Below are positions 9,159 through 17,608 of a DNA stretch of 64,000 bases, one piece after another. Source of the stretch: an uncultured Eubacteriales bacterium. GTDB lineage: Bacteria; Bacillota; Clostridia; Oscillospirales; Acutalibacteraceae. The position numbers and the translations under genes were made by a program. Positions within the stretch are counted from its first letter, which is position 1. Every line of letters begins with the position of its first letter. Below the pieces are notes generated by a model, which did not search any database, was not told the origin of the DNA, and saw nothing but the letters and a program-made list of their open reading frames with translations. The stretch spans positions 1 through 64,000 of the forward strand of contig CAKUPP010000001.1 in the NCBI GenBank assembly GCA_934675165.1, read 5' to 3'.

Positions 9159-10595
9159 TTAGTATGCCTTTGCCCAGTAAACAAGGTGCTTGGCGTTTTT
9201 TCCACATATTGCACATTTGTCACCAATTTTTTCTTCGTCATCTTTTATACACCTAGAGGTGAAAGATGTTTCCTCTTTTGCTTTTTCTTCGCACTCTTCT
9301 GATCCACACCACATGGCTTTTATGAATCCAATGCTGGTTTTGGCTACTGCTTTAAATTCCTCAAAATTTTCTGCGGTATGAGTCATAGAAAGTCTTCTTT
9401 CAAGTGCTTTTTGATACATTTCGTGATGTATTTTTTTTAGAATATCAGGGATAACGTCTTTTATAGTGTCTAGCGAAATAATTGACTTTTCTAAATTATG
9501 GCGACACGCTACCACGCATTGATTTTTTTCAATATCTTTTGGTCCGATTTCAATTCTAATAGGCACTCCACGCATTTCGTGCTCTGAAAATTTCCACCCC
9601 GGAGTTTTTTCGGAATCATCAATTTTAACGCGACATATGCTTGTCAAAGTTTTTTCAAGTTCTTTAGCCTTTTCTAGCACGCCACTTTTATGCATACCAA
9701 TAGGGATGATTATAACCTGAATGGGTGCAATTGCAGGTGGGAGAACAAGGCCTCTGTTGTCTCCGTGAGCCATTATGACTGCTCCAATCATTCGTGTTGT
9801 ACTTCCCCAAGAGGTTTGATACGGATTTTCAGGTTTATTATCTCTGTTTTGGAATTCTATGTTAAAAGCTTTTGAAAAATGATTTCCAAAGTAGTGACTT
9901 GTTCCGGATTGAAGTGCTTTGCCATCATGCATGAGAGCTTCAATTGTGTAAGTGGCTTCTGCACCAGCAAATTTTTCACTTTCAGTTTTTTGGCCTTTTA
10001 TAGCTGGAATGGCAAGAGAATTTTCAAAAAAATCAAAATAGACATCGAGCATTTTCATGGTTTCATTTTTAGCTTCTTCTGAAGTTTCATGCAATGTGTG
10101 TCCTTCTTGCCATTGAAATTCGACTGAGCGCAAAAAAGGGCGAGTGGTTTTTTCCCAACGCACTACATTACACCACTGATTATAGAGTTTTGGAAGATCT
10201 CTCCAAGAGTGAACAACTTTTGCATAGTGATCACAAAAAAGTGTTTCAGATGTTGGCCTTACGCATAAACGTTCAGTTAATTTTTCACTTCCACCTTCTG
10301 TTACCCACGCTACTTCTGGTGCAAATCCTTCTATGTGATCTTTTTCTTTTTGTAGCAAACTTTCTGGAATAAAAACTGGCATAGATACATTCTGATGGCC
10401 CAATTCTTTGAATTTTTTATCTAATATTGAAACCATATTTTCCCATATGGCGTATCCATAAGGCTCAATGATCATACAACCTTTTACGCTAGAATAATCC
10501 ATAAGTTCGGCCTTTTTTACTATGTCTGTATACCATTTGGAAAAATCTTCATCCATTGAAGTGATTTCTGCGACTTGCTTTTTTTCTTTACTCAT
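9159..10595 (-). CDS. proS: Prolyl-tRNA synthetase, short (archaeal/eukaryotic-type) form
   Basis: 478-aa class II synthetase that charges tRNA-Pro. The class II motifs are visible: VRWEKTTRPFLRSVEFQWQEGHT (motif 2 region) and GDNRGLVLPP (motif 3). The bacterial INS editing insert is missing, and a C-terminal zinc-binding tail is present (CGSEECEEK ... CAICGKNAKHLVYWAKAY), both marking the ProS type 3 group found in many Clostridia. Start ATG with an AAAGGA site. No T-box leader was seen in the upstream ~250 bp shared with the divergent rplM promoter. Confidence 0.96.
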   Translation of the reverse strand: MSKEKKQVAEITSMDEDFSKWYTDIVKKAELMDYSSVKGCMIIEPYGYAIWENMVSILDKKFKELGHQNVSMPVFIPESLLQKEKDHIEGFAPEVAWVTEGGSEKLTERLCVRPTSETLFCDHYAKVVHSWRDLPKLYNQWCNVVRWEKTTRPFLRSVEFQWQEGHTLHETSEEAKNETMKMLDVYFDFFENSLAIPAIKGQKTESEKFAGAEATYTIEALMHDGKALQSGTSHYFGNHFSKAFNIEFQNRDNKPENPYQTSWGSTTRMIGAVIMAHGDNRGLVLPPAIAPIQVIIIPIGMHKSGVLEKAKELEKTLTSICRVKIDDSEKTPGWKFSEHEMRGVPIRIEIGPKDIEKNQCVVACRHNLEKSIISLDTIKDVIPDILKKIHHEMYQKALERRLSMTHTAENFEEFKAVAKTSIGFIKAMWCGSEECEEKAKEETSFTSRCIKDDEEKIGDKCAICGKNAKHLVYWAKAY

Positions 10596-10775
10596 AAACA
10601 GTATTTCCTTTCTTCAATTGATCTCTAAGATTAATTATACGCTTTTTTCCATCGATTTAAAGTATAAACTTAAATTTATGAGCGAAAAATTAAAATTCAA
10701 AACTTAGATAAAATGAGCTAATTATATAAAAAAATACAATAAAAAGATGTATATGCAATTATAATCAATTTTGTA

Positions 10776-10805
10776 TTGACACATTTGGATTCTAAATGAT
10801 AAAAT
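10776..10805 (+). promoter_or_regulatory. Promoter of the rplM-rpsI operon
   Basis: TTGACA at 10776-10781 and TAAAAT at 10800-10805 are separated by 18 bp, about 45 bp before the rplM start. Confidence 0.7.
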
Positions 10806-10847
10806 AAAGGAGTTGAATTTTTGATATAAAAACAGGAGGAAGAAGAA

Positions 10848-11291
10848 ATGTCTACATACATGCCAAAAGCAGGTTCAGTAGAACGTAAGTGGTATATTAT
10901 TAATGCCGCTGGTAAGCCGCTCGGAAGAGTAGCAGTGCAAGCAGCAAATTTGCTTCGCGGAAAAAATAAGCCAATTTATACACCTCATGTTGATTGTGGA
11001 GATCACGTGATCGTAATAAATTGCGAAAAGGCAGTTTTAACTGGAAATAAACTTAAGCAAAAATACCATTATCGTTACACCGGGTATATTGGTAATCTTA
11101 AAAGTATTAGATATGATGCTCTTATGAAAACCAATCCGGAAAAAGCTATGGAATTAGCTGTTAAAGGAATGCTTCAAGGTAATGCGTTGGCGAGAAAGCA
11201 AATCGTTAGATTACGCGCTGTTGTAGGATCTGAGCATAAACACGAAGCTCAAAAGCCAGAATTATGGAATGATATGGAGGGAAATAAATAA
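10848..11291 (+). CDS. rplM: 50S ribosomal protein L13
   Basis: 147 aa, the normal length for the bacterial family. Contains the expected WYIINAAGKPLGRVA start, LLRGKNKPIYTPHVDCGDHVIVIN and the C-terminal EHKHEAQKPE stretch. L13 is an early-assembly 23S rRNA-binding protein. Strong AGGAGGAAGAAG ribosome-binding site. Its stop codon overlaps the rpsI start by one base (TAATG), so the pair is translationally coupled. Confidence 0.97.
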   Translation: MSTYMPKAGSVERKWYIINAAGKPLGRVAVQAANLLRGKNKPIYTPHVDCGDHVIVINCEKAVLTGNKLKQKYHYRYTGYIGNLKSIRYDALMKTNPEKAMELAVKGMLQGNALARKQIVRLRAVVGSEHKHEAQKPELWNDMEGNK

Positions 11292-11692
11292 TGTATAAAA
11301 CTACTCCTTTCTTTTACGGAACCGGAAGAAGAAAACAGTCTGTAGCAAGAGTAAGACTTTACAAAGGAACTGGTAAGATAATTATCAACGGTAGAGATAT
11401 AGATGATTATTTTGGATTAGAAACGTTAAAAGTTATAGTACGGCAGCCACTCGTTTTGACAGAGAATGAAAATAAATTTGATGTAGTGTGTAATGTTTTA
11501 GGTGGAGGCGTTACAGGTCAAGCAGGTGCTATAAGACACGGAATTTCTCGTGCATTGTTAGAATTTGATTCTGATAAGTTTAAAGCAAGCCTTAAACAAG
11601 CTGGATTTTTGACACGTGATCCGAGAATGAAAGAACGTAAAAAATACGGACTCAAAAAGGCAAGAAAAGCACCGCAATTTTCAAAGAGATAA
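11291..11692 (+). CDS. rpsI: 30S ribosomal protein S9
   Basis: 133 aa. Opens YGTGRRKQSVARVRL, has the GGGVTGQAGAIRHGISRAL core and ends KKARKAPQFSKR, the basic tail that reaches the ribosomal P-site. Directly overlaps rplM, the usual L13-S9 pair. Confidence 0.97.
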   Translation: MYKTTPFFYGTGRRKQSVARVRLYKGTGKIIINGRDIDDYFGLETLKVIVRQPLVLTENENKFDVVCNVLGGGVTGQAGAIRHGISRALLEFDSDKFKASLKQAGFLTRDPRMKERKKYGLKKARKAPQFSKR

Positions 11693-11805
11693 TATCATAC
11701 TCATATTTTGGTTTTTGGAAAAATATTTTTTATTATATTTATTTAGCGAAGGTGGTGAGCTGAGCGAAGAATTTTCTTTGGTGACAAGAATTTATCTTTT
11801 ACTCT

Positions 11806-12672
11806 ATGAACATGAACAATTATGTTTTATTGACTGATTCTACAATTGATTTGGATGAAAGTATTGTTAATTCATTAGATATAGATGTTATACCCATGGA
11901 AATTACTGTTGATGAAAAAATTTTTTCAGATGGTGATATAAGTCACGAAGAGTTTTATGCAAAGCTCAGAAATAAAGCCACTTCATCTACTTCACAAATA
12001 AGCCCCGCAACTTTTAAGGAATATTTTTCAAGTATAGTTAAAAATGGAAAAGATGTGCTCTACCTTTGCTTTTCTTCAGGGCTCAGTGGAATGTTTAATT
12101 CCGCTAAAATTGCGGCTAGTGAAGTTTGTAAGGATTTTCCTGAGAGAAGGATAGAAGTTATAGATTCATTGTCGGCTTCCATAGGCGAAGGATTGCTAGT
12201 GTATGAGATGGCAAATAGAAAACACGAAGGATACAGTATGGACGAACTTATGCAATATGCAAATTATGTGAGATTGAATGTTTGCCACTGGTTTGTTGTA
12301 GATGATCTCAATTATTTGTATCGTGGTGGAAGACTTTCTCAGACAGCAGCTATTTTTGGAAGTGTGATGAATATCAAGCCTATTCTTGGAGTTAATAATG
12401 ACGGAAAATTGGAGATCAAGGCAAAAGTTAGAGGTAAGTCCAAGGCTGCGGAGTACATGATTTCTCAAATTGAAACTCACGCTAGAGATATTAAAAATCA
12501 GGTTGTTTTGGTGGGTCATGCAGATTGTAGTGAAAGCGCACGTGATCTTGCAGATAAAATAAAAGAAAAATTTAATCCTAAAAAAATCATTATAAGTAAG
12601 TTGGGAGCTGTGATAGGTTCTCATGTGGGTCCAGGAATGTTTGCAACGGCATTTTTGGGAGATAAGCGTTAA
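11806..12672 (+). CDS. DegV family fatty-acid-binding protein
   Basis: 288 aa, typical DegV length. Signature positions: LLTDSTIDLDE at the N-terminus, SSTSQISPATFKEYF, LCFSSGLSGMFNSA, the DLNYLYRGGRLSQTAA loop and a C-terminal GSHVGPGMFATAFLG. DegV proteins bind a fatty acid and act as FakB-type carriers that present it to a FakA kinase. Start is uncertain: ATG at 11806 (or 11812) has no clear ribosome-binding site and an in-frame TGA sits just upstream, so no longer form is possible. It lies between rpsI and rpsT and is probably read in the same direction. Confidence 0.88.
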   Translation: MNMNNYVLLTDSTIDLDESIVNSLDIDVIPMEITVDEKIFSDGDISHEEFYAKLRNKATSSTSQISPATFKEYFSSIVKNGKDVLYLCFSSGLSGMFNSAKIAASEVCKDFPERRIEVIDSLSASIGEGLLVYEMANRKHEGYSMDELMQYANYVRLNVCHWFVVDDLNYLYRGGRLSQTAAIFGSVMNIKPILGVNNDGKLEIKAKVRGKSKAAEYMISQIETHARDIKNQVVLVGHADCSESARDLADKIKEKFNPKKIIISKLGAVIGSHVGPGMFATAFLGDKR

Positions 12673-12696
12673 AATAATAATAGGGGAGGAAAATTT

Positions 12697-12945
12697 ATGC
12701 CTAATATAAAGTCAGCTAAAAAGAGGGTAAAGGTTACAAAGGTTAAGACAGAAAGAAACAGAGCGTACAAATCTGAACTTAGAACATTAGTTAAACATGC
12801 CATGGCAGATGGCGTGGAAGAAACCGCTTATGCAGTAAAATCAGCTATAAAAAAATTAGATGAGTCTGTTTCTAAAGGAATTTTACACCGTAACACTGCT
12901 GCTCGTAAAAAAGCTGCTATTATTCGCAAATGTAGAGTTAAGTAA
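12697..12945 (+). CDS. rpsT: 30S ribosomal protein S20
   Basis: 82-aa basic protein with the family pattern NIKSAKKRVKVTKVKTERNRAYKSELRT and a C-terminal GILHRNTAARKKA. It binds 16S rRNA. Preceded by GGGGAGGA and followed by a strong terminator. Confidence 0.95.
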   Translation: MPNIKSAKKRVKVTKVKTERNRAYKSELRTLVKHAMADGVEETAYAVKSAIKKLDESVSKGILHRNTAARKKAAIIRKCRVK

Positions 12946-12964
12946 ACTTGAAATAGTAATATAA

Positions 12965-13010
12965 AAATTCTTTCTGTGGCAGAAATGATTTGCACAGAAA
13001 GAATTTTTTT
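12965..13010. terminator. Bidirectional terminator between rpsT and sigE
   Basis: AAATTCTTTCTGTG at 12965-12978 pairs perfectly with CACAGAAAGAATTT at 12993-13006, followed by T residues. It lies between convergent genes. Confidence 0.88.
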
Positions 13011-13033
13011 GTCTAAAATTTTATAATGATATT

Positions 13034-13765
13034 TTATGAAACTTTCTCTATATCTTTTTTTAATTTTTCAATTATTCGTTTTTCGAGTCGTGATATGTAT
13101 GACTGTGATATTCCTAGTAAGTCTGCTACTTCTTTTTGAGTATGTTCTTTTTGACCTGAGAGGCCAAATCTCATTTCCATTATTGTTCTGTCTCTGTTAG
13201 CAAGACTTTTTACGGCATCATTTACAAGACTGCATTCTACTTCTTGCTCAAGTTTTGACATGATTGCATCATGATCACTTCCTAAAATGTCAGAGAGTAA
13301 CAGCTCGTTTCCATCCCAATCCACATTTAATGGTTCATCTATAGATGTTTCGTTTTTTAGTTGAGTATTTTTTCTAAGGTACATTAAAATTTCATTTTCT
13401 ATACACCTTGAAGCGTATGTTGCTAATTTTATATTTCTTAAAGGGCAAAAGGTGTTTACGGCTTTAATAAGTCCAATTGTTCCAATTGAGACCAAATCTT
13501 CCATACATACTCCAGAAGAATCAAATTTTTTTGCTATGTATACTACTAAACGAAGATTATGTGTTATAAGTGGTTCTCGCGCTTGCTCAGAATCATTTTC
13601 AATTATTTTTTTTATTATTTCATTTTCTTCTTTTTTTGTAAGTGGTGGTGGTAATACTTCTGGTCCATTTATGTAATTGATTTGTTTATGCTGAGAAAAA
13701 ATTTTTAACAGTATGGTTTTGAGTTTTTTCAAAATGTTTTTTAGAAAAATTACTATATTATTCAT
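13034..13765 (-). CDS. sigE: Sporulation sigma factor SigE (pro-sigma-E)
   Basis: 243-aa sigma-70 family factor, predicted early mother-cell sigma of sporulation. Region 2 reads ENEILMYLRKNTQLKNE after LVSIGTIGLIKAVNTF; region 4 has the helix-turn-helix VADLLGISQSYISRLEKRI. The stretch EALPPP-like EVLPPPLTKKEE and SIDEPLNVDWDGNELLLSDILG is characteristic of SigE. The first ~30 basic/hydrophobic residues (NNIVIFLKNILKKLKTILLKIF) form the pro-sequence that keeps SigE inactive and on the membrane until cleaved by SpoIIGA, which is encoded 19 bp upstream. Confidence 0.95.
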   Translation of the reverse strand: MNNIVIFLKNILKKLKTILLKIFSQHKQINYINGPEVLPPPLTKKEENEIIKKIIENDSEQAREPLITHNLRLVVYIAKKFDSSGVCMEDLVSIGTIGLIKAVNTFCPLRNIKLATYASRCIENEILMYLRKNTQLKNETSIDEPLNVDWDGNELLLSDILGSDHDAIMSKLEQEVECSLVNDAVKSLANRDRTIMEMRFGLSGQKEHTQKEVADLLGISQSYISRLEKRIIEKLKKDIEKVS

Positions 13766-13784
13766 TTATATATCTCCTTTATAT

Positions 13785-14648
13785 TTATGTATTTATTAAA
13801 TCCGGATTTATTAGTGCCTCTATTTCCGGAGAGAGTGTGTTATCTGGACAAATTGCTATGTAAGCGTTTTGTCTGATTCCATCAGAAGTGATTATTGCAT
13901 CTGGTCTGAATGCAGGGAAAACAGCATTTCCTGAGACCGTTTTTACTGGTATCATTCGTATTCGAAATTGAGCAAACTTTTTAGCATTGTCATCAGAAAT
14001 AAGGTTAGCGTTAAAGTAATCTTTTAAACAGTTTGGGATTATTTTATTGGCGTAGCTTTTTCTCATCACAATAACAGGCAGGTTTGAAAAGGGTTCTCTA
14101 AGAAGATTGCCAGTATCTATTTTTGCTTTCAACTCATTACTTTTGTTATTTATTATAACTGTGACGGTGCAAAAAAAGTTTTTTATTTTACTTTTTCCTA
14201 GAAACCTGTTTAATGTTTCGATGATAAAATAGCAAATTATAGTGGAAATTACAAATATAGCGGGAGAAATATTAAAATAAACTATTCCATTTCCCATTGC
14301 CATCCCATTTGGTTTAAAGATAATCCACAGTGCAAACATAGTTCCTGAAAAAGCAAAGCTTGTGATGTAAAAACATGTGAGTAATTTTAGGAAAATTTTT
14401 ATATTTTTAAATCCAAATACAGTTAATACAATAATAACTGACATTAAAATCTTTACGATGATAGATAAAAAAATATTAATCTCAGGGATAAGAATGTAAA
14501 GAGAAAATAGACCACTTAATAATTCTCCAAATACTAGACGAATAGGTTTCCATTTGGCACACATAAAGTGAGCTGTAATTAACAAAAGGAAGTAATTAAT
14601 AAATAAATTGACGCCGACCAAGATGTCTATGTATATTGTTTGTTTCAT
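13785..14648 (-). CDS. spoIIGA: Sigma-E processing peptidase SpoIIGA
   Basis: 287-aa membrane aspartic protease that cleaves pro-SigE at the sporulation septum. Residues ~1-150 form about five membrane helices (VGVNLFINYFLLLITAHFM, LFSLYILIPEINIFLSIIV and others). The cytoplasmic C-terminal domain carries the catalytic motif KAKIDTGNLLREPFSNLPVIV with the active D-T-G. Start ATG with a GTGGTGA site. Gene order spoIIGA-sigE is the classic spoIIG operon. Confidence 0.93.
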   Translation of the reverse strand: MKQTIYIDILVGVNLFINYFLLLITAHFMCAKWKPIRLVFGELLSGLFSLYILIPEINIFLSIIVKILMSVIIVLTVFGFKNIKIFLKLLTCFYITSFAFSGTMFALWIIFKPNGMAMGNGIVYFNISPAIFVISTIICYFIIETLNRFLGKSKIKNFFCTVTVIINNKSNELKAKIDTGNLLREPFSNLPVIVMRKSYANKIIPNCLKDYFNANLISDDNAKKFAQFRIRMIPVKTVSGNAVFPAFRPDAIITSDGIRQNAYIAICPDNTLSPEIEALINPDLINT

Positions 14649-14683
14649 ATTTCACCACATCTAATAAATATGTTATATCTATA

Positions 14684-14740
14684 ATTATGAACCTAAAAAG
14701 GTGCTGATTATGTCAAATTAAGGGAGAAGTTTTTTGGACA
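14684..14740 (-). promoter_or_regulatory. Candidate spoIIG promoter with long spacer and 0A-like boxes
   Basis: On the minus strand TTGACA (complement of 14711-14716) and CATAAT (complement of 14684-14689) are 21 bp apart, unlike a normal 17-bp spacer. In Bacillus subtilis the Spo0A-activated spoIIG promoter also has an over-long spacer (known). TGTCCAA (complement of 14734-14740) and TTTGACA over the -35 each differ by one base from the Spo0A box TGTCGAA in either orientation. Confidence 0.5.
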
Positions 14741-14921
14741 AATTTTTTTCTTTTTTTGATATAAGAAGTGCGTCGTAATGTTGTATTATTTAGCTAAAAT
14801 GCTATGTTGATAAACCTAAAGATTTATGTATAACAAGTGTAGGTCGAGCAGCATTAAACATCTTTATCGCGTCTTGGTACGATAGTTCTCGGTCATAGAT
14901 CTTCTTGCCTGTATCTATTTT

Positions 14922-15053
14922 TTGTTCATGTATGTATACAAATCACATCTCCTTGTCCATTATTGTGCATATATTGTTCGTAAACGGAAAATGTTTGTTC
15001 ATTTATTAATAATCGTTGTCCGAAAATATATATTTGTTGTCCACTTGTTGTCC
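14922..15053 (+). promoter_or_regulatory. Phased TTGTYC array A (seven sites)
   Basis: TTGTYC hexamers start at 14922, 14953, 14974, 14995, 15016, 15037 and 15048. Spacings are 31, 21, 21, 21, 21 and 11 bp, close to 3, 2, 2, 2, 2 and 1 helical turns, so the sites face the same side of the DNA. This looks like a multi-site operator or an iteron-like array. The binding protein is unknown. Confidence 0.75.
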
Positions 15054-15166
15054 ACTTTCAGTATATCAGTGCAAGTGCACACTAGTTGTTACTTAAAAAA
15101 TATATAAATATTAAATATGTGTTATATTTATGCTTTTAATTTAATTAAAATTTTAAAAACAATTAG

Positions 15167-15195
15167 TTGACAAACATTTATAAAAAATTTACACT
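15167..15195 (+). promoter_or_regulatory. Promoter at the end of repeat copy A
   Basis: TTGACA at 15167-15172, 17-bp spacer, TACACT at 15190-15195. The same arrangement is conserved in copy B. It points toward the first ankyrin gene, 112 bp downstream. Confidence 0.65.
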
Positions 15196-15307
15196 TATGG
15201 TAATAAACGGTCGTTTAATGGCGAAGGGTGGAGTGATAACTTATGTATGTTTTTTAGTAGAGTTACATATATCGAGTTGAAAAATTAATATATTGGAGGC
15301 AAAGATT

Positions 15308-16651
15308 ATGATAAGGAAATACAAAAAATTATTATTGGCTAGCTTTGTATGTGCATTAAGTTTAGGATTAGCAATGCCTGCATATGCTAATGACCTTTTT
15401 AAAGCAGCGCGGAAGGGTAGGTTGTCAGAAGTTGAAAATATTGTATTATATAGTGCACGTGATGTTGTTGACTCTAGAGATGGATTCGGAAGGACAGCAT
15501 TAATGGTTGCTGCTAGATACGGTGAATTAGAAATAGTAAGATTTTTAATTAATAATGGAGCGGATGTTAATTATGAAGATAATGATGGTTGGACAGCATT
15601 AAAATTTGCTGCTGGCGAAGGTAAATTAGAAATAGTAAAATTTTTAATTAATAATGGAGCGGATGTTAATGCTAAAGATAATAATGGTTGGACAGCATTA
15701 ATGAGTGCTGCTAATAACGGTTACTTAAAAATAGTAAAATATTTAGTGGACAATGGAGCGGATGTTAACACTAAAGATGATTATGGAAAAGTCTTAATGG
15801 TTGGTGCTAGTGGTAGGGGCCCTTTTGGGAATGAGGGTCTAGTTTTAGAAGTGGTAAAATATTTAGTGGAACTAGGTATGGATGTTCGGGCTAAAAATAC
15901 GAATGAACTCTCTAAGGCTTTCGTAAGAGCTCTTTGGCGTGGGAACATGCGAGTTGCACAATATTTAGTAAAAGAAGGTGCTGATATTAATATTCTTAAT
16001 ACTGTAAGAATTAAGAATTCAGAAGAGAATTGTGGCGCTTTGATATGGGCTGTTTGTAATAACAAATTAGAAATAGTAAAGAATTTGATTGATCACGGTG
16101 CAAATGTTAATACTAAAAGTAGTCTTAGCAGAAATCATACTGTTTTAACGATAGCTATTGACAGAGACAATTTAGAGATAGCTAATTTGTTAATTGAGCG
16201 TGGTGCGAAAACTGATTTATTGGGCGCTGTTAATAATGATAATTTTAAAGTGGTGAAATATTTAGTGGAACATGGCGCGGATGTTAATACTAAAGATAAA
16301 AATGGAAGAACAGCACTATTTATTGCTGCTGAAAGCGGGCATTTAGAAATGGTAAAATGTTTAGTAGAGCATGGGGCGGACATTGATGGCGGCATTAATG
16401 GAGGTGCAATAATGGTGGCTGCTTGCGATGGTCACTTGGAAATAGTAAAATATTTGGTGGAACATGGCGCGAATGTTAACGTTAAAGATAGTTGGAAGGA
16501 ACGCACTGTTTTAAGTTGGGTTAGGAGAAAGAAAAGGTCTTGTAGCGATAGTGAAAAGGGACGATACAGGGAAATTATACAGTTTCTAAAAGATAACGGT
16601 GCAATTGACTCAAGTGGCTCAAGTGACTCAAGTGGATGTGTAATAAATTAA
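15308..16651 (+). CDS. Secreted ankyrin-repeat protein with C-terminal CVIN (CaaX-like)
   Basis: 447-aa protein. Residues 1-26 form a Sec signal peptide (basic IRKYKK, hydrophobic LLLASFVCALSLGLA, cleavage after AYA). About eleven ankyrin repeats follow to residue ~415, with regular copies such as NGWTALMSAANNGYLKIVKYLV and degenerate ones in the middle (LSKAFVRALWRGN). The tail is a Ser/Gly/Asp linker ending C-V-I-N. A Cys four from the end followed by two aliphatic residues matches the eukaryotic CaaX prenylation pattern, and a paralogue downstream ends CVIS. Ankyrin repeats mediate protein binding; the target is unknown. The ATG at 15308 follows GGAGG at 15295-15299. Expression probably comes from the repeat-A promoter. 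Confidence 0.88.
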   Translation: MIRKYKKLLLASFVCALSLGLAMPAYANDLFKAARKGRLSEVENIVLYSARDVVDSRDGFGRTALMVAARYGELEIVRFLINNGADVNYEDNDGWTALKFAAGEGKLEIVKFLINNGADVNAKDNNGWTALMSAANNGYLKIVKYLVDNGADVNTKDDYGKVLMVGASGRGPFGNEGLVLEVVKYLVELGMDVRAKNTNELSKAFVRALWRGNMRVAQYLVKEGADINILNTVRIKNSEENCGALIWAVCNNKLEIVKNLIDHGANVNTKSSLSRNHTVLTIAIDRDNLEIANLLIERGAKTDLLGAVNNDNFKVVKYLVEHGADVNTKDKNGRTALFIAAESGHLEMVKCLVEHGADIDGGINGGAIMVAACDGHLEIVKYLVEHGANVNVKDSWKERTVLSWVRRKKRSCSDSEKGRYREIIQFLKDNGAIDSSGSSDSSGCVIN

Positions 16652-16931
16652 TTAAAAATTATAATAAAGTAAAAAATCAGCTACAAAATTAGTAACTGAA
16701 AAACCGCCTAGCTATGCATTCCGGGAGGTTTAAATTTATAAAAATGTAAATTTTATTTAAAGATAAAAACTGTCGTTCTTTGATGGTTTTTATTTATTTT
16801 TGCCCTAAAAGTTCATAATATCTAGCAATATATATTTTTTTGTATATGTAATAAAAAATATAACTGTAAATATCTAGAAGCAAAAGGGAGACATGAACAG
16901 TTTAAAAATTAATATATTGGGGGTAAAAGTT

Positions 16932-17438
16932 GTGAAAGGAAATACAAAAAAATTATTGTTTGCTAGTTTTGTATGCGCGTTAAGCTTAGGGTGTGCAGCG
17001 CCTGCATATGCTAATAAGCTTATTGAAGCAGCGCGGAAGGGTGATTTGATACGCGTTAAGCAGTGTTTGTGTGTATATGATGAAAATATTGAATCTAAAG
17101 GGTATAAAGGTTGGACAGCATTAATGTGGGCTGCTGGAGCAGATGACTTAGAAGTAGTGAAATATTTAGTGGAGCATGGAGCGGATGTTAATGCTAAAGA
17201 TAATGATGGAAAAACAGCATTAATGAAAGCTTCTAAAAACGGTTACTTAGAAATAGTAGAATATTTAGTAGAACATGGAGCAGATGTTAATGCTAAAGAT
17301 AATGATGGAGAAACAGCTTTAAAACTAGCTAAAGATAAAAAGAAAAAGAGGAAATCTGACGGTGATAGCGTAGAAGATGATGAAAAAATCATAACATTTC
17401 TAGAAAGTAACGGTGCAAGTGAATGTGTAATAAGTTAA
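16932..17438 (+). CDS. Secreted short ankyrin-repeat protein with C-terminal CVIS (CaaX-like)
   Basis: 168-aa paralogue of the preceding protein. The signal region KKLLFASFVCALSLGCAAPAYAN is nearly the same, and the upstream DNA (AATATATTGG then GGG/AGG) is homologous, which fixes the start at GTG 16932 rather than the ATG at 16893. Two or three ankyrin repeats follow (GWTALMWAAGADDLEVVKYL, GKTALMKASKNGYLEIVEYL), then a Lys-rich stretch and the ending G-A-S-E-C-V-I-S. Cys after SLG could suggest a lipobox, but the -3 residue is Ser rather than Leu, so signal peptidase I cleavage after AYA is preferred. Repeat DNA is very similar to copies in the longer gene, indicating recent duplication. A strong terminator follows. 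Confidence 0.85.
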   Translation: MKGNTKKLLFASFVCALSLGCAAPAYANKLIEAARKGDLIRVKQCLCVYDENIESKGYKGWTALMWAAGADDLEVVKYLVEHGADVNAKDNDGKTALMKASKNGYLEIVEYLVEHGADVNAKDNDGETALKLAKDKKKKRKSDGDSVEDDEKIITFLESNGASECVIS

Positions 17439-17461
17439 TTGAAAATTGCATATAATGATTG

Positions 17462-17519
17462 TACCGACCTCCACAGATTAGTTTTTTGATCTAATTTTTG
17501 GGGATCGGTATATTTTTTA
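17462..17519 (+). terminator. Terminator after the second ankyrin gene
   Basis: TACCGACCTCCACAGATTAG (17462-17481) pairs, with a few mismatches, with CTAATTTTTGGGGATCGGTA (17491-17510), then TATTTTTT. Confidence 0.8.
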
Positions 17520-17608
17520 CTGTCGGGGGCTTTTTACGAAATTTTTTAATATTTTACTTTTGCTTTTAATTAAGCCAATGCTATCATATTTTTCGTGCAC
17601 GATAAATT

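Larger units (their letters stand above)
14831..15203. repeat. Long dispersed repeat, copy A (upstream of the ankyrin genes)
   Basis: About 370 bp that recurs, with most bases identical, at 19288-19626. It holds, left to right: a decayed minus-strand reading frame (ELSYQDAIKMFNAARPTLV, helix-turn-helix-like), a phased TTGTYC array, an AT-rich linker that differs between copies, and a TTGACA promoter. The minus-strand frame is broken near its start (ATG AAC AAA AAA TAG), so it is a remnant. The fill between spoIIGA and the first ankyrin gene is almost entirely this repeat. Confidence 0.85.

Noticed and set aside
10596..10847. T-box leader for proS
   Set aside because: The region is short and shared with the divergent rplM promoter; no T-box core sequence or antiterminator is apparent.
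14922..15053. CRISPR array
   Set aside because: The repeated unit is only 6 bp with 21-bp periodicity, spacers are identical between copies A and B, and no cas genes are present.
15218..15280. 20-codon frame between repeat A and the first ankyrin gene
   Set aside because: No ribosome-binding site and no counterpart in copy B.
16932..17000. Lipoprotein processing at the Cys of SLGC in the short ankyrin protein
   Set aside because: The -3 residue is Ser, the long paralogue has Leu in place of that Cys, and both keep an AYA cleavage site downstream.
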